Under the pieces are notes generated by a model. The model made no database searches, was not told the DNA's origin, and saw nothing but the letters and a program-made list of their open reading frames with translations. A stretch of 64,000 nucleotides of DNA from Chryseobacterium sp. W4I1 (lineage in GTDB: Bacteria; Bacteroidota; Bacteroidia; Flavobacteriales; Weeksellaceae): contig NZ_JAUSXQ010000001.1 in the NCBI RefSeq assembly GCF_030816115.1, forward strand, positions 4,507,001-4,571,000, written 5' to 3'. A program made the translations under genes and the position numbers. Below, in pieces: positions 27,992-36,384 of the stretch (position 1 is the stretch's first letter; every line of letters begins with the position of its first letter).

Positions 27992-28026
27992 TATCCTTGG
28001 CAAGGTTTTAAACCTTGCCAAGGATA
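27992..28026. repeat. Perfect 17-bp-arm palindrome
   Basis: The arms TATCCTTGGCAAGGTTT and AAACCTTGCCAAGGATA flank a single T. There is no T-run after it, so it is not a standard terminator. A shortened relative (AACCTTGACAAGG) lies at about 42022. It probably belongs to an intergenic repeat family. The rest of 27906-28240 shows no gene. Confidence 0.7.
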
Positions 28027-28240
28027 TTCAGAAATGACGTGACCTAATAGTTGCTCTTTTCAGTATGAATGACAATTTGATATTTCCTTATTATTCTTCA
28101 CTCCTTACAAATGTTAATGTTTCAAATAAAGATTCTTTTCATACAACTCTAAATATTTGTCTTATTTACGGACGAAATAGCTCGTTTAATTACTATTCGA
28201 TTATTTAGAATCATTCAAAAAATGACAAAAATCATAAAAA

Positions 28241-28289
28241 TTTGGCCAGCATAGAAATTCTTTTTAAATTTACACCTAACAAATGTTAG
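28241..28289 (+). promoter_or_regulatory. paa operon promoter with overlapping TetR-type operator
   Basis: TTTG at 28241-28244 and TAAATTTA at 28265-28272 are 20 bp apart, close to the Bacteroidota -33/-7 pattern (last base A instead of G). The inverted repeat CTAACA-AA-TGTTAG lies at 28276-28289, over the expected transcription start, where a repressor would block transcription. Confidence 0.5.
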
Positions 28290-28298
28290 TTAGTGGAT

Positions 28299-29615
28299 AT
28301 GGATTTTTCAGTTGAATACTTAGAACTCGACCAGTTGAGACTGCTTCAGTCTGGCCGTTTGGCAGACTTGGTCGGCTATCTTGGAGAGAGATCAGAATTT
28401 TATAGAGGGAAATTTAATGAATTGGGAGTATCTCCACAAGATATAAGGTCGATTGAAGATATTACGAAACTTCCTATAACTTATAAACAGGATTTAAGGG
28501 ATAATTATCCATTCGGATTGTTTACTGTTCCAAAAAATGAACTGCAGAGAATTCACTGTTCCAGCGGAACAACAGGAAAGCCAACGGTGGTAGGCTATAC
28601 AAAAGAAGATGTAGATCTTTTCAGTGAAGTTGTTGCCAGATCATTATATGCGGCTGGAGCTAGACCGGGAATGCAGTTACATAATGCCTACGGATATGGA
28701 ATTTTTACCGGAGGATTAGGACTTCATTACGGAGCAGAAAAACTAGGAATGAGCGTTCTTCCCATTTCAGGAGGAATGACGGCCAGACAGGTTGATCTGA
28801 TCATTGATTTTAAACCTGAAGTAATATGCTGTTCTCCGTCTTATGCACTGACAATTGCTGATGAATTTGCCAAGAGAGGAATTACTGCGGAGGAAATCAG
28901 TTTAAAATATGCTGTTTTAGGTTCAGAGCCCTGGACAGAAATTATCAGAAACCATATTGAGGAAAGATTAGGCCTGCATGCTACCAATATTTATGGATTA
29001 AGCGAGATCATAGGGCCCGGGGTATCCATGGAGGATTTTGAAGAGAAAGGAGGATCTTACATTTGGGAAGATCATTTTTATCCTGAAATTTTAGATCCAA
29101 TTACTAAAGAACCGGTTCCTTTCGGGGAAGAAGGGGTTTTGGTGATTACCACTTTAACGAAAAAGGCAATGCCGCTCTTACGCTATTGGACCAATGATAT
29201 TACAAGTCTCTATTATGATGACAATGCCAAAAGAACCATGGTTAAAATGAGACCATTGAAAGGCAGAGCAGATGATATGTTGATTGTAAGAGGAGTGAAC
29301 GTTTATCCAAGCCAGATTGAAGATGCATTTTCATATGTGAAGGGAGTCGTTCCAAACTATTATCTTACCCCAATTGAAAAAGAGCAGATGTGTGTCGCTT
29401 TGGATATTGATGTAGAAATTGACGATGAATTGGTGAAATCTGAAAAAATGAATGCAGGAACCGATGATTATTTTAATTTTGTCGGAAATTTTGGAAAAAA
29501 CATAGAAAACGAAATAAAAAAGAGGGTAGGAATTACTACAAAAGTGAAAATCCATGCCCAGGACAGCCTGCCGAAGTGCGAAGGCGGAAAAATTAATAGA
29601 ATACTTAAAAAATAA
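28299..29615 (+). CDS. paaK: Phenylacetate-CoA ligase
   Basis: The roughly 438-aa adenylate-forming enzyme activates phenylacetate to phenylacetyl-CoA with ATP, the first step of the pathway. The P-loop-like motif SSGTTGKPTVVGYT and adenylate motifs YGLSEIIGPGVS and KGRADDMLIVRGVNVYPSQIE are clear. The C-terminal lysine motif CEGGKINRILKK is present. ATG at 28299 is preferred over GTG at 28293, because the latter overlaps the putative operator. The stop overlaps the start of paaE by 1 nt, showing coupling. Confidence 0.93.
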   Translation: MDFSVEYLELDQLRLLQSGRLADLVGYLGERSEFYRGKFNELGVSPQDIRSIEDITKLPITYKQDLRDNYPFGLFTVPKNELQRIHCSSGTTGKPTVVGYTKEDVDLFSEVVARSLYAAGARPGMQLHNAYGYGIFTGGLGLHYGAEKLGMSVLPISGGMTARQVDLIIDFKPEVICCSPSYALTIADEFAKRGITAEEISLKYAVLGSEPWTEIIRNHIEERLGLHATNIYGLSEIIGPGVSMEDFEEKGGSYIWEDHFYPEILDPITKEPVPFGEEGVLVITTLTKKAMPLLRYWTNDITSLYYDDNAKRTMVKMRPLKGRADDMLIVRGVNVYPSQIEDAFSYVKGVVPNYYLTPIEKEQMCVALDIDVEIDDELVKSEKMNAGTDDYFNFVGNFGKNIENEIKKRVGITTKVKIHAQDSLPKCEGGKINRILKK

Positions 29616-30700
29616 TGAATTCATTTTATAAACTTAAAACGGTAAAGGTTCAGAAAGATACTTCTGATGCGGTGAACGTAGCAGTAGAAATTCCTGAGGA
29701 GCTGAAAGATAAATTCAGGTTCAAGCAGGGGCAGTATCTTAATTTCCGTATGATGATCGACGGAAATGAAGAAAGACGTTCTTATTCTATCTGCAACGCA
29801 CCGAGTGAAAAAAGCAACACACTGGAAGTTCTTGTGAAGCTTTTGGAAGGCGGAAAAGTTTCAGGATATTTCAATGAACATCTTCACATGGACGAAGTGC
29901 TGGAAGTAATGCCCCCAATGGGTGGTTTCAATACTTCTTACCACCCAACCAATGTGAAAACCTACGTGGGTTTAGCAGCGGGAAGTGGGATCAGCCCTGT
30001 TTTATCCAATATTAAAGAAAGCCTTTATCAGGAGCCGGACAGTAAAGCTTATCTGTTTTACAGCAACAGAAGCATGAATCATGTGATGAAAAAAGGTGAG
30101 ATTGATAAATTGGTAGAGCATTTCGGCGGTAGGCTGAAAGTTATTTATCTGGTAAGCCGTGAAAAACATGAAGATCCTGTATTTGAAGGAAGGATTTCTG
30201 CTGAGAAGCTAGAGCAGTTATTTGAAAGATATACAGAGATCGATGTAAAAGAATCTACTTATTTCATCTGTGGTCCTGCAGAAATGATTAAAGGAATTTC
30301 TGATTATTTAAAGAAAGATAAAAAAGTACCTGCTATTCAGGTTTTATTTGAATATTTCACTGCTCCCGACGACGAAAACTCTGAGGAAATGAGTGACGAA
30401 TTCAAGGCAATAGCCAATCTGGAAAGTATGGTAACGGTCATCATTGATGATGATGAATATTCGTTCCACCTCAATTCTAAAAAAGAGAGTATCTTAGATA
30501 AAGCATTGAAAGACAATCTTCCGGTACCTTTTGCTTGCAAAGGAGGAGTTTGTTGTACGTGTAAAGCGCAGGTTTTGGAAGGAGAAGTTTTCATGGAGAA
30601 AAATTTCGCGCTTACCGAAGACGAAGTAGCCAGAGGCTATGTTCTGACGTGTCAATGTCACCCGACAACGAATGTGGTGATGCTTAATTATGACGTTTAA
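29615..30700 (+). CDS. paaE: Phenylacetyl-CoA epoxidase reductase subunit
   Basis: The 361-aa electron-transfer protein passes electrons from NADPH to the PaaABC di-iron oxygenase. The FAD-binding motif RRSYS lies at 54-58, the NAD region YVGLAAGSGISP at 117-128, and FICGPAEM near 218-224. A C-terminal plant-type 2Fe-2S domain has cysteines 308, 313, 316 and 346. The length and domain order match E. coli PaaE. The order paaK-E-A-B-C-D differs from the Proteobacterial order. The repeat at 30706 separates it from paaA. Confidence 0.95.
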   Translation: MNSFYKLKTVKVQKDTSDAVNVAVEIPEELKDKFRFKQGQYLNFRMMIDGNEERRSYSICNAPSEKSNTLEVLVKLLEGGKVSGYFNEHLHMDEVLEVMPPMGGFNTSYHPTNVKTYVGLAAGSGISPVLSNIKESLYQEPDSKAYLFYSNRSMNHVMKKGEIDKLVEHFGGRLKVIYLVSREKHEDPVFEGRISAEKLEQLFERYTEIDVKESTYFICGPAEMIKGISDYLKKDKKVPAIQVLFEYFTAPDDENSEEMSDEFKAIANLESMVTVIIDDDEYSFHLNSKKESILDKALKDNLPVPFACKGGVCCTCKAQVLEGEVFMEKNFALTEDEVARGYVLTCQCHPTTNVVMLNYDV

Positions 30701-30705
30701 TTTTT

Positions 30706-30763
30706 TGTAAAATGTACAATGTAAAAAGTAAATCAAAATACATTGTACACCCGACATTTTACT
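30706..30763. repeat. paa junction palindrome 1 (paaE-paaA)
   Basis: TGTAAAATGTACAATGTA and TACATTGTACACCCGACATTTTAC are inverted with a short spacer. It is a diverged member of the AATGTAACAAT family found between the following paa genes. Confidence 0.7.
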
Positions 30764-30784
30764 TTAATACAAAAAACAAAAGAA

Positions 30785-31723
30785 ATGGACTTAGAAAAAT
30801 TTGTTCAATACGTTCACGATGAGAATAAAGTAGAACCAAAAGATGTAATGCCCGATGATTACAGAAAACTGTTGGTTCGTCAGATTTCACAGCACGCCCA
30901 TTCTGAGATTGTCGGAATGCTGCCGGAAGCTAACTGGATTTCAAGAGCACCTTCGTTGAGAAGAAAAATGGCTCTTTTAGCTAAAGTTCAGGATGAGGCG
31001 GGTCACGGATTATACCTGTATTCCGCAACTGAAACTTTAGGTAACGGAACCATCAGAGCAGACAGAGATGCTACTTATGAAGATATGTTGGAAGGTAAAG
31101 CGAAATATTCAAGTATTTTCAATTATCCGACATTAAGTTGGGCAGATATCGGTGCCATCGGTTGGTTGGTAGATGGTGCAGCCATTATGAACCAAGTGAT
31201 GCTAATGGGGAATTCTTACGGTCCTTATTCAAGAGCGATGGTGAAAATATGTAAAGAAGAATCTTTTCACCAAAGACAAGGTTATGAAATTCTGATGGCG
31301 CTTTGCCGTGGAACAAAACAGCAGAAAGAAATGGCTCAGGCTTCGTTAAACCGTTTCTGGTGGCCAGCTTTAATGATGTTTGGACCAAATGACGACAGCT
31401 CGCCAAACTCTAAAATATCAATGAACTACAGAGTAAAAAGAGAAAGTAACGACAGCCTTCGTCAGAGATTTATCGATGTTACCGTTTCTCAGGCTGAATT
31501 CTTAGGATTAACCGTTCCGGATAAAGATCTGAAGTGGAATGAAGAAAGACAGCACTACGATTTCGGAGAGCTTCCATGGGATGAATTCATGGAAATCTTA
31601 AAAGGAAATGGGCCTTGTAATAAAAAAAGATTACAAACCAAAGTAAAAGCACAGCAGGAAAATCTTTGGGTAAAAGAAGCAGCAATAGCTTTTGCAGAAA
31701 AACAACAAAAAGAAGTAATATAA
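30785..31723 (+). CDS. paaA: Phenylacetyl-CoA epoxidase catalytic subunit
   Basis: The 312-aa di-iron oxygenase subunit epoxidises the aromatic ring of phenylacetyl-CoA. Di-iron ligands are visible in [15 protein letters not shown] (Glu71, His74) and [14 protein letters not shown] at 30785 is chosen because an in-frame upstream start lies inside the junction palindrome. It works with PaaC in a heterotetramer and with PaaB, PaaD and PaaE. The length matches the family. Confidence 0.96.
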   Translation: MDLEKFVQYVHDENKVEPKDVMPDDYRKLLVRQISQHAHSEIVGMLPEANWISRAPSLRRKMALLAKVQDEAGHGLYLYSATETLGNGTIRADRDATYEDMLEGKAKYSSIFNYPTLSWADIGAIGWLVDGAAIMNQVMLMGNSYGPYSRAMVKICKEESFHQRQGYEILMALCRGTKQQKEMAQASLNRFWWPALMMFGPNDDSSPNSKISMNYRVKRESNDSLRQRFIDVTVSQAEFLGLTVPDKDLKWNEERQHYDFGELPWDEFMEILKGNGPCNKKRLQTKVKAQQENLWVKEAAIAFAEKQQKEVI

Positions 31724-31724
31724 T

Positions 31725-31825
31725 AATGTAACAATATACCAATGTAAAAATGTAACAATCACTGTCGTGCTGAGCTCGTCGAAGCATCTCATTGGTAAAC
31801 TGTTACACTGATACATTGCTAATTT
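31725..31825. repeat. paa junction palindrome 2 (paaA-paaB)
   Basis: The left arm AATGTAACAATATACCAATG pairs with the right arm TTGGTAAACTGTTACACTGA and beyond. The loop holds CGTGCTGAGCTCGTCGAAGC, resembling another common bacterial intergenic motif. Confidence 0.7.
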
Positions 31826-31836
31826 ATAATTTGACT

Positions 31837-32119
31837 ATGGCAAATTTAGATATGTGGGAAGTGTTTATTCAGACTAAACCGGGATTATCCCATAAACACG
31901 CAGGAATAGTACAGGCACCAACAGCAGAAATGGCTTTGCAGAACGCAAGAGACGTTTACAACCAGAAGAAAAGAAGGGACTTCTGTTTGGGTAGTTCCAA
32001 GTAAATATATTGTGACGTCAGAAGGAGTAGATAAAGAAGCTTTCTTTGATCCGGCAGATGACAAACTATACCGTCACCCGACATTCTACGATATTCCTAA
32101 TGATGTAAAAAATATGTAA
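31837..32119 (+). pseudogene. paaB: Phenylacetyl-CoA epoxidase subunit B, frameshifted
   Basis: MANLDMWEVFIQTKPGLSHK and HAGIVQAPTAEMALQNARDV are typical PaaB. The frame then leaves the family pattern after NQKKR and stops early at 32004. An extra A in the AAAA run near 31969-31972 explains this; without it the chain reads KEGTSVWVVPSKYIV and ends at 32119 with NDVKNM, about 93 aa. PaaB is needed for the epoxidase complex, and every neighbouring gene except this one is intact. That makes a sequencing error more likely than real loss. Confidence 0.88.
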
Positions 32120-32135
32120 TTAATAAAGACTTTAA

Positions 32136-32200
32136 GATGTGAGATATCAGATACAAGACAATGTCTAATCTGAAATCTAGTGTCTGAAATCTGAAATCTA
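32136..32200. repeat. paa junction hairpin of a different type (paaB-paaC)
   Basis: TCAGATACAAGACA and TGTCTAATCTGA pair around one A, and TCTAGTGTCTGAAATCTGA follows as a further imperfect copy. It is unlike the AATGTAACAAT family but in the same kind of position. Confidence 0.6.
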
Positions 32201-32207
32201 TTAAACA

Positions 32208-32957
32208 ATGAATTCATTATATAATTATTTATTAAAGTTTGCTGATGACAGCTTCATCATGGGACAGAGACTGTCTGCATGGTGCGGTGAAGGACCTTAT
32301 CTGGAGGAAGATATCGCATTGACAAACATCGCGCTGGACGAATTGGGACAAGCCAATAACTTTTATGTGTATGCATCAAGAGTGGCGGATAACGGTAAAA
32401 GTGAAGATGATATAGCCTTCTTAAGATATGAGCACGAATATGTAAATGCACATTGGGTTGAACTTCCTAATGAAGATTATGCTCAGACCATTCTTAAAGT
32501 ATATGTTTTTTCTGTCTATCAGAAATTAATGTATGAAGCATTATCAAATTCTGCCGATGAAGAACTTTCCGCTTTGGCTCAAAAGTCCTTGAAAGAGGTG
32601 AGATACCATTATACTCATGCTTCTTCCTGGATGAAAATTTTTGCTCAGGGAACAGAAGAAAGCCGTGAACGGTTAGTAAAATCTCTTGATAATATCTGGG
32701 AATATACAAAAGGCTTATTTGCAAAAGTAGATGGCGAGGATGATTTAATTGCTTTAAATATCGCTCCGGATGGAGATGAACTGTACAAAGAATTCCTGGC
32801 CATCACACAAAAAGATTTTGCAGAGTATGGATTGGAATATCCGGCAAATCCTTTTATGCAGCCTAAATCAAGAACAGGATACCATACCGAATATTTCGGA
32901 TTTATTCTTTGCGAACTTCAGTATATGCAGAGAGCGTATCCGGGATGTACGTGGTAA
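32208..32957 (+). CDS. paaC: Phenylacetyl-CoA epoxidase structural subunit
   Basis: The 249-aa ferritin-like protein has the same fold as PaaA but degenerate metal sites. Typical phrases are FADDSFIMGQRLSAWCGEGP, ALDELGQA and EVRYHYTHASSWM. It forms the PaaAC core of the epoxidase. The length matches E. coli PaaC (248 aa). It is the same strand and operon as its neighbours. Confidence 0.94.
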   Translation: MNSLYNYLLKFADDSFIMGQRLSAWCGEGPYLEEDIALTNIALDELGQANNFYVYASRVADNGKSEDDIAFLRYEHEYVNAHWVELPNEDYAQTILKVYVFSVYQKLMYEALSNSADEELSALAQKSLKEVRYHYTHASSWMKIFAQGTEESRERLVKSLDNIWEYTKGLFAKVDGEDDLIALNIAPDGDELYKEFLAITQKDFAEYGLEYPANPFMQPKSRTGYHTEYFGFILCELQYMQRAYPGCTW

Positions 32958-32963
32958 ATATTT

Positions 32964-33036
32964 GAATGTAACAATATAGCAGTTTAACAATGTAACAATT
33001 AATTGCTAGACTGTTAGATTGATAAATTGGTACATT
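32964..33036. repeat. paa junction palindrome 3 (paaC-paaD)
   Basis: GAATGTAACAATATAGCAGT continues through TTAACAATGTAACAATT and pairs with AATTGCTAGACTGTTAGATT and onward to GGTACATT. The arms are about 35 nt with mismatches and almost no loop. Confidence 0.75.
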
Positions 33037-33042
33037 TTAAAA

Positions 33043-33507
33043 ATGAAAGATCCTTTAGAAATATTAGAATTAGTTCCCGATCCGGAAATTCCGGTAATCA
33101 ATATCGTGGAACTGGGTATTGTAAGAGAAGCTAAAGTTACAAGCGAGAATTCTTGTGAAATAACAATTACGCCAACCTATTCTGCCTGTCCTGCCATGTT
33201 CACCATTGAGGAAGACATCATGAAGATCATGAGGGAAAACGGCTGGGATGCCAAAGTGGTCACTAAAATGTTTCCGATATGGACTACAGATTGGATCACG
33301 GATGAAGCGAGAGAAAAACTTCGTATGTACGGAATAACACCTCCAGAAAAAGGAGCAGACGAACATCACATCGGGAAACCGAAAAAATGCCCGCGTTGTG
33401 GCTCTATGAATTCAAAACAGATCAGCAGATTCGGGTCTACATTGTGTAAGGCTTCTTATCAATGCTTAGACTGTCTGGAGCCGTTTGATTATTTTAAGTG
33501 TCACTAA
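33043..33507 (+). CDS. paaD: Phenylacetyl-CoA epoxidase maturation protein PaaD
   Basis: The 154-aa protein has an N-terminal MIP18/DUF59 fold (PLEILELVPDPEIPVINIVELG, TPTYSACPAMFTIEEDI). It has a C-terminal zinc-ribbon-like part with CPRC and CLDC pairs and a further Cys. PaaD is thought to help metal-centre assembly in the epoxidase. ATG at 33043 is chosen as the family start (MKDPLEILE); an earlier in-frame ATG lies in the repeat. Confidence 0.93.
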   Translation: MKDPLEILELVPDPEIPVINIVELGIVREAKVTSENSCEITITPTYSACPAMFTIEEDIMKIMRENGWDAKVVTKMFPIWTTDWITDEAREKLRMYGITPPEKGADEHHIGKPKKCPRCGSMNSKQISRFGSTLCKASYQCLDCLEPFDYFKCH

Positions 33508-33508
33508 T

Positions 33509-33648
33509 TAATGTACCAATATATCAATCTAACAGTTTACCAATGTCGGAATAATTGTTACACTGTTAGATTGATATATTGTTAGATTATTTAATGTTAT
33601 GCAAGACTATTGATTGTTACATTGTTAAACTGATATATTGTTACACTA
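33509..33648. repeat. paa junction palindrome 4 (paaD-paaG), extended
   Basis: TAATGTACCAATATATCAAT and CTAACAGTTTACCAATG pair with TTGTTACACTGTTAGATTGA and TATATTGTTAGATTA. A further half copy (GATTGTTACATTGTTAAACT) follows. The 217-bp gap is the longest in the cluster. Confidence 0.75.
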
Positions 33649-33723
33649 CAGAGATTGCCACATTATTTTATATTGTTAAATTAGGGCAATATAATTTTTA
33701 ATCATTTAATTTAAATTTAAACC

Positions 33724-34524
33724 ATGTATACACAACTTGATATTGAAACGCATTTTGACGGAAAACTAAAAATTGCTTACCTCAATCAGCCCGAAACAAT
33801 GAACGCGCTTACAAAGCCATCTTTATCAGATCTTAAAGATTTCATTAAAGAATGCAGCGAAGACCCTACAGTAAGATGTGTGGCGATTTCGGGAAGAGGA
33901 AGGGCTTTCTGTTCCGGTCAGAACCTGGATGATGCTTTCGTACAGGGCAATGAGCACCATGATAACGATATCATCAGAAAAATTGTAGTGGATTACTACA
34001 ATCCTCTGGTAACAGAGATTACGCGTTGTAAAAAACCTGTTGTGGCATTGGTAAATGGCCCTGCAGTAGGTGCAGGTGCGATGCTTGCCCTGATTTGTGA
34101 TTTTGTTTTAGCAGTAGACAAATCTTATTTTGCTCAGGCCTTTTCAAATATCGGACTCATTCCTGATACGGGTGGAACTTATTTCCTTCCAAAACTATTA
34201 GGAAGACAATTGGCCAATTATTTAGCATTTACAGGCAAAAGACTGTCAGCTGAAGAATCTAAATCTTACGGTTTGGTCGCTGAGGTTTTCACTGAAGAAG
34301 AATTTGCTCCAAAATCCATGGAGATTCTCGGAAAAATGGCAAATATGCCAACTGCTGCTATTAAATTAACTAAAAAAGCTTTTGCTCAGTCTTATAATAA
34401 TACACTGAGAGAACAGCTTGAATTAGAAGCTGATCTACAGCAGGAAGCTGCACAGACAGAAGATTTCATCGAAGGGGTAAACGCCTTTTTACAGAAAAGA
34501 AAACCTGATTATAAAGGGAAATAA
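33724..34524 (+). CDS. paaG: 1,2-epoxyphenylacetyl-CoA isomerase (PaaG type)
   Basis: The 266-aa crotonase-fold protein has oxyanion motifs AFCSGQNLDDA and NGPAVGAGAMLAL. The catalytic Asp is in FSNIGLIPDTGGTYFLP, as in PaaG. The C-terminus, EGVNAFLQKRKPDYKGK, closely follows E. coli PaaG. It converts the ring epoxide to oxepin-CoA and can also act as a delta3-delta2 isomerase. It is favoured over PaaF because of the IPDTGG motif and the C-terminus. Confidence 0.9.
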   Translation: MYTQLDIETHFDGKLKIAYLNQPETMNALTKPSLSDLKDFIKECSEDPTVRCVAISGRGRAFCSGQNLDDAFVQGNEHHDNDIIRKIVVDYYNPLVTEITRCKKPVVALVNGPAVGAGAMLALICDFVLAVDKSYFAQAFSNIGLIPDTGGTYFLPKLLGRQLANYLAFTGKRLSAEESKSYGLVAEVFTEEEFAPKSMEILGKMANMPTAAIKLTKKAFAQSYNNTLREQLELEADLQQEAAQTEDFIEGVNAFLQKRKPDYKGK

Positions 34525-34528
34525 ATTT

Positions 34529-34655
34529 CGTATGAATGTATTCATGTAAAATGTATTCATGACTTTAATGCAGGCTTAGGTTGAAAATAAGTTAAGAATG
34601 CATTTTTGTTTTTTTAGCTTTTACATGAATACTTTTTACATAAATACATTGTACA
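34529..34655. repeat. paa junction palindrome 5 (paaG-paaH)
   Basis: GAATGTATTCATGTAAAATG and TATTCATG pair with CATGAATACTTTTTACATAA and ATACATTGTAC around a loop of about 60 nt. It is a variant sequence in the same position and style. Confidence 0.65.
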
Positions 34656-34662
34656 AATTAAA

Positions 34663-35793
34663 ATGAATATAGGAATTATTGGGGCAGGAACCATGGGCGT
34701 AGGAATTGCTCAGGTAGCTGCAACAGCGGGATGCAAGGTCGTTTTATTCGATGCCAATGCTCCGCAGATTGATAAAGCATTATCAGGCTTAGAGAAAACA
34801 CTTCAGAAATTAGTGGATAAAGCTAAAATTTCTCAGGAAAAAGCCACAGAAATCAGAAACAATATCGTTAAAGGTGAAGCTTTACAGGATCTGAAAGATT
34901 CCGATCTCGTGATCGAAGCCATTATCGAAAACAAAGACATAAAAACCAAAGTATTTACAGAACTGGAAACTTATGTTTCCGAAGACTGTATCATCGGTTC
35001 CAACACATCCTCCATTTCTATCACCTCTCTTGGGGCAGAATTAAAGAAACCTGAGCGTTTCATCGGAATTCACTTTTTTAATCCGGCTCCATTGATGCCA
35101 TTGGTTGAAATCATTCCATCCCTGTTAACAGAAAAATCATTACCGGAAAAAATGTATAGCCTCATGAAAGAATGGGGAAAGATGCCGGTGATTGCCAAGG
35201 ACATTCCCGGATTTATCGTCAACAGAATTGCCCGTCCCTATTACGGTGAAGGTTTAAGAATTGTTGAAGAAAATATAGCAACGCCGGAACAGGTAGATGA
35301 AGCGATGAGAACATTGGGAAACTTCAAAATGGGCCCATTTGAATTAATGGATCTTATTGGTGTGGATGTGAATTTTGCAGTAACTACAACCGTTTACAAA
35401 GATTATTTCTACGATCCGAAATACAAACCGTCTCTGCTTCAGCAAAGAATGGCTGAAGCCAAACTTCATGGCAGAAAAACGGGAAAAGGTTTCTATGATT
35501 ACGCAGAAGGTGCCGAGAAACCGGTTGCTGAAAAAGACGATGCATTATATCAGCAGATCTTTTTAAGAATCATTTCAATGTTGATCAATGAAGCCGTAGA
35601 AGCCAAAAGATTAGGAATTGCCAACGATGAAGACATTGAGCTGGCGATGCAGAAAGGAGTAAATTATCCAAAAGGATTATTAAGCTGGGGAAAAGGAATC
35701 GGTTATTCAAAAATTTCCGAAACTCTGCAGAATCTTTATGAAGAATATCAGGAAGAAAGGTACAGACAAAGCCCTTTACTTCATAAAATGTAA
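34663..35793 (+). CDS. paaH: 3-hydroxyadipyl-CoA dehydrogenase
   Basis: The 376-aa NAD-dependent 3-hydroxyacyl-CoA dehydrogenase has GAGTMGVG at 7-14, the catalytic region IGIHFFNPAPLMPLVEI with His, and PGFIVNRIARPYYGEG. The C-terminal helical domain contains GVNYPKGLLSWG. It oxidises 3-hydroxyadipyl-CoA to 3-oxoadipyl-CoA. The last residues HKM and the stop codon fall in the AATGTAACAAT repeat that begins the next junction element, so the repeat supplies the gene's end. Confidence 0.92.
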   Translation: MNIGIIGAGTMGVGIAQVAATAGCKVVLFDANAPQIDKALSGLEKTLQKLVDKAKISQEKATEIRNNIVKGEALQDLKDSDLVIEAIIENKDIKTKVFTELETYVSEDCIIGSNTSSISITSLGAELKKPERFIGIHFFNPAPLMPLVEIIPSLLTEKSLPEKMYSLMKEWGKMPVIAKDIPGFIVNRIARPYYGEGLRIVEENIATPEQVDEAMRTLGNFKMGPFELMDLIGVDVNFAVTTTVYKDYFYDPKYKPSLLQQRMAEAKLHGRKTGKGFYDYAEGAEKPVAEKDDALYQQIFLRIISMLINEAVEAKRLGIANDEDIELAMQKGVNYPKGLLSWGKGIGYSKISETLQNLYEEYQEERYRQSPLLHKM

Positions 35794-35880
35794 CAATATA
35801 ATAAATCCAACAATGTAACAATCCATTGAGTATTTTGAATTTCTATTGGTAAACTGTTACATTGATACATTGTTAAATTA
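35787..35880. repeat. paa junction palindrome 6 (paaH-paaI)
   Basis: AATGTAACAATATAATAAAT and CAATGTAACAATCC pair with TTGGTAAACTGTTACATTGA and TACATTGTTAAATTA. It overlaps the paaH stop codon. Confidence 0.75.
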
Positions 35881-35886
35881 AAAAAA

Positions 35887-36300
35887 ATGACGCCGAGACA
35901 AATTGCAGATTATATGTTCGGTCAGGATTATTTTTCCCAATGGATGAATATCAAAATGATCGAAGTCAAAGAAAACTATTGCTTAATAGAAATGCCCATC
36001 AAGAAAGAGATGATCAATGGGCTTAAAACGGTTCACGGTGGTGTGACGTTCGCTTTTGCAGATTCTGCACTGGCATTTTCATCCAATAATACCGGAGATG
36101 CGGCCGTGGCCCTGAACTGTATCATCAATTTTACCAAAGCAGGAAAAGAAGGTGATGTTTTCAGAGCAGAAAGCATTCTGGTGAATGATACCAGAAAAAC
36201 AGCCGTTTACGACATCAAAATTACCAATCAAAACAATGACTTGATTGCAAAATTCGTCGGAACCGTCTATAAAATTGGAAAAAAAGTAACTGAACTATAA
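35887..36300 (+). CDS. paaI: Hotdog thioesterase PaaI
   Basis: The 137-aa hotdog-fold thioesterase has the family motif VHGGVTFAFADSALAFSSN, with the Asp that acts as catalytic residue in PaaI. It hydrolyses ring-hydroxylated phenylacetyl-CoA by-products and frees CoA. The length and motif match E. coli PaaI. Confidence 0.93.
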   Translation: MTPRQIADYMFGQDYFSQWMNIKMIEVKENYCLIEMPIKKEMINGLKTVHGGVTFAFADSALAFSSNNTGDAAVALNCIINFTKAGKEGDVFRAESILVNDTRKTAVYDIKITNQNNDLIAKFVGTVYKIGKKVTEL

Positions 36301-36303
36301 ATA

Positions 36304-36376
36304 AAATGTACCAATTTGAAAATGTACCAATCTACTAATCCAATTGTTACATTGTTAAACTGATACATTGTTAAAT
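36304..36376. repeat. paa junction palindrome 7 (paaI-paaJ)
   Basis: AAATGTACCAATTTGAAAAT and GTACCAATC pair with AATTGTTACATTGTTAAACT and GATACATTGTTAAATT. It occupies nearly the whole 84-bp gap. Confidence 0.75.
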
Positions 36377-36384
36377 TAATAAAA

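Noticed and set aside
31725..33723. ORFs starting inside the junction palindromes (for example minus-strand ORFs at 31555-31816)
   Set aside because: Their translations are low-complexity and derive from the palindromes or the antisense of paaA; no family pattern is seen.
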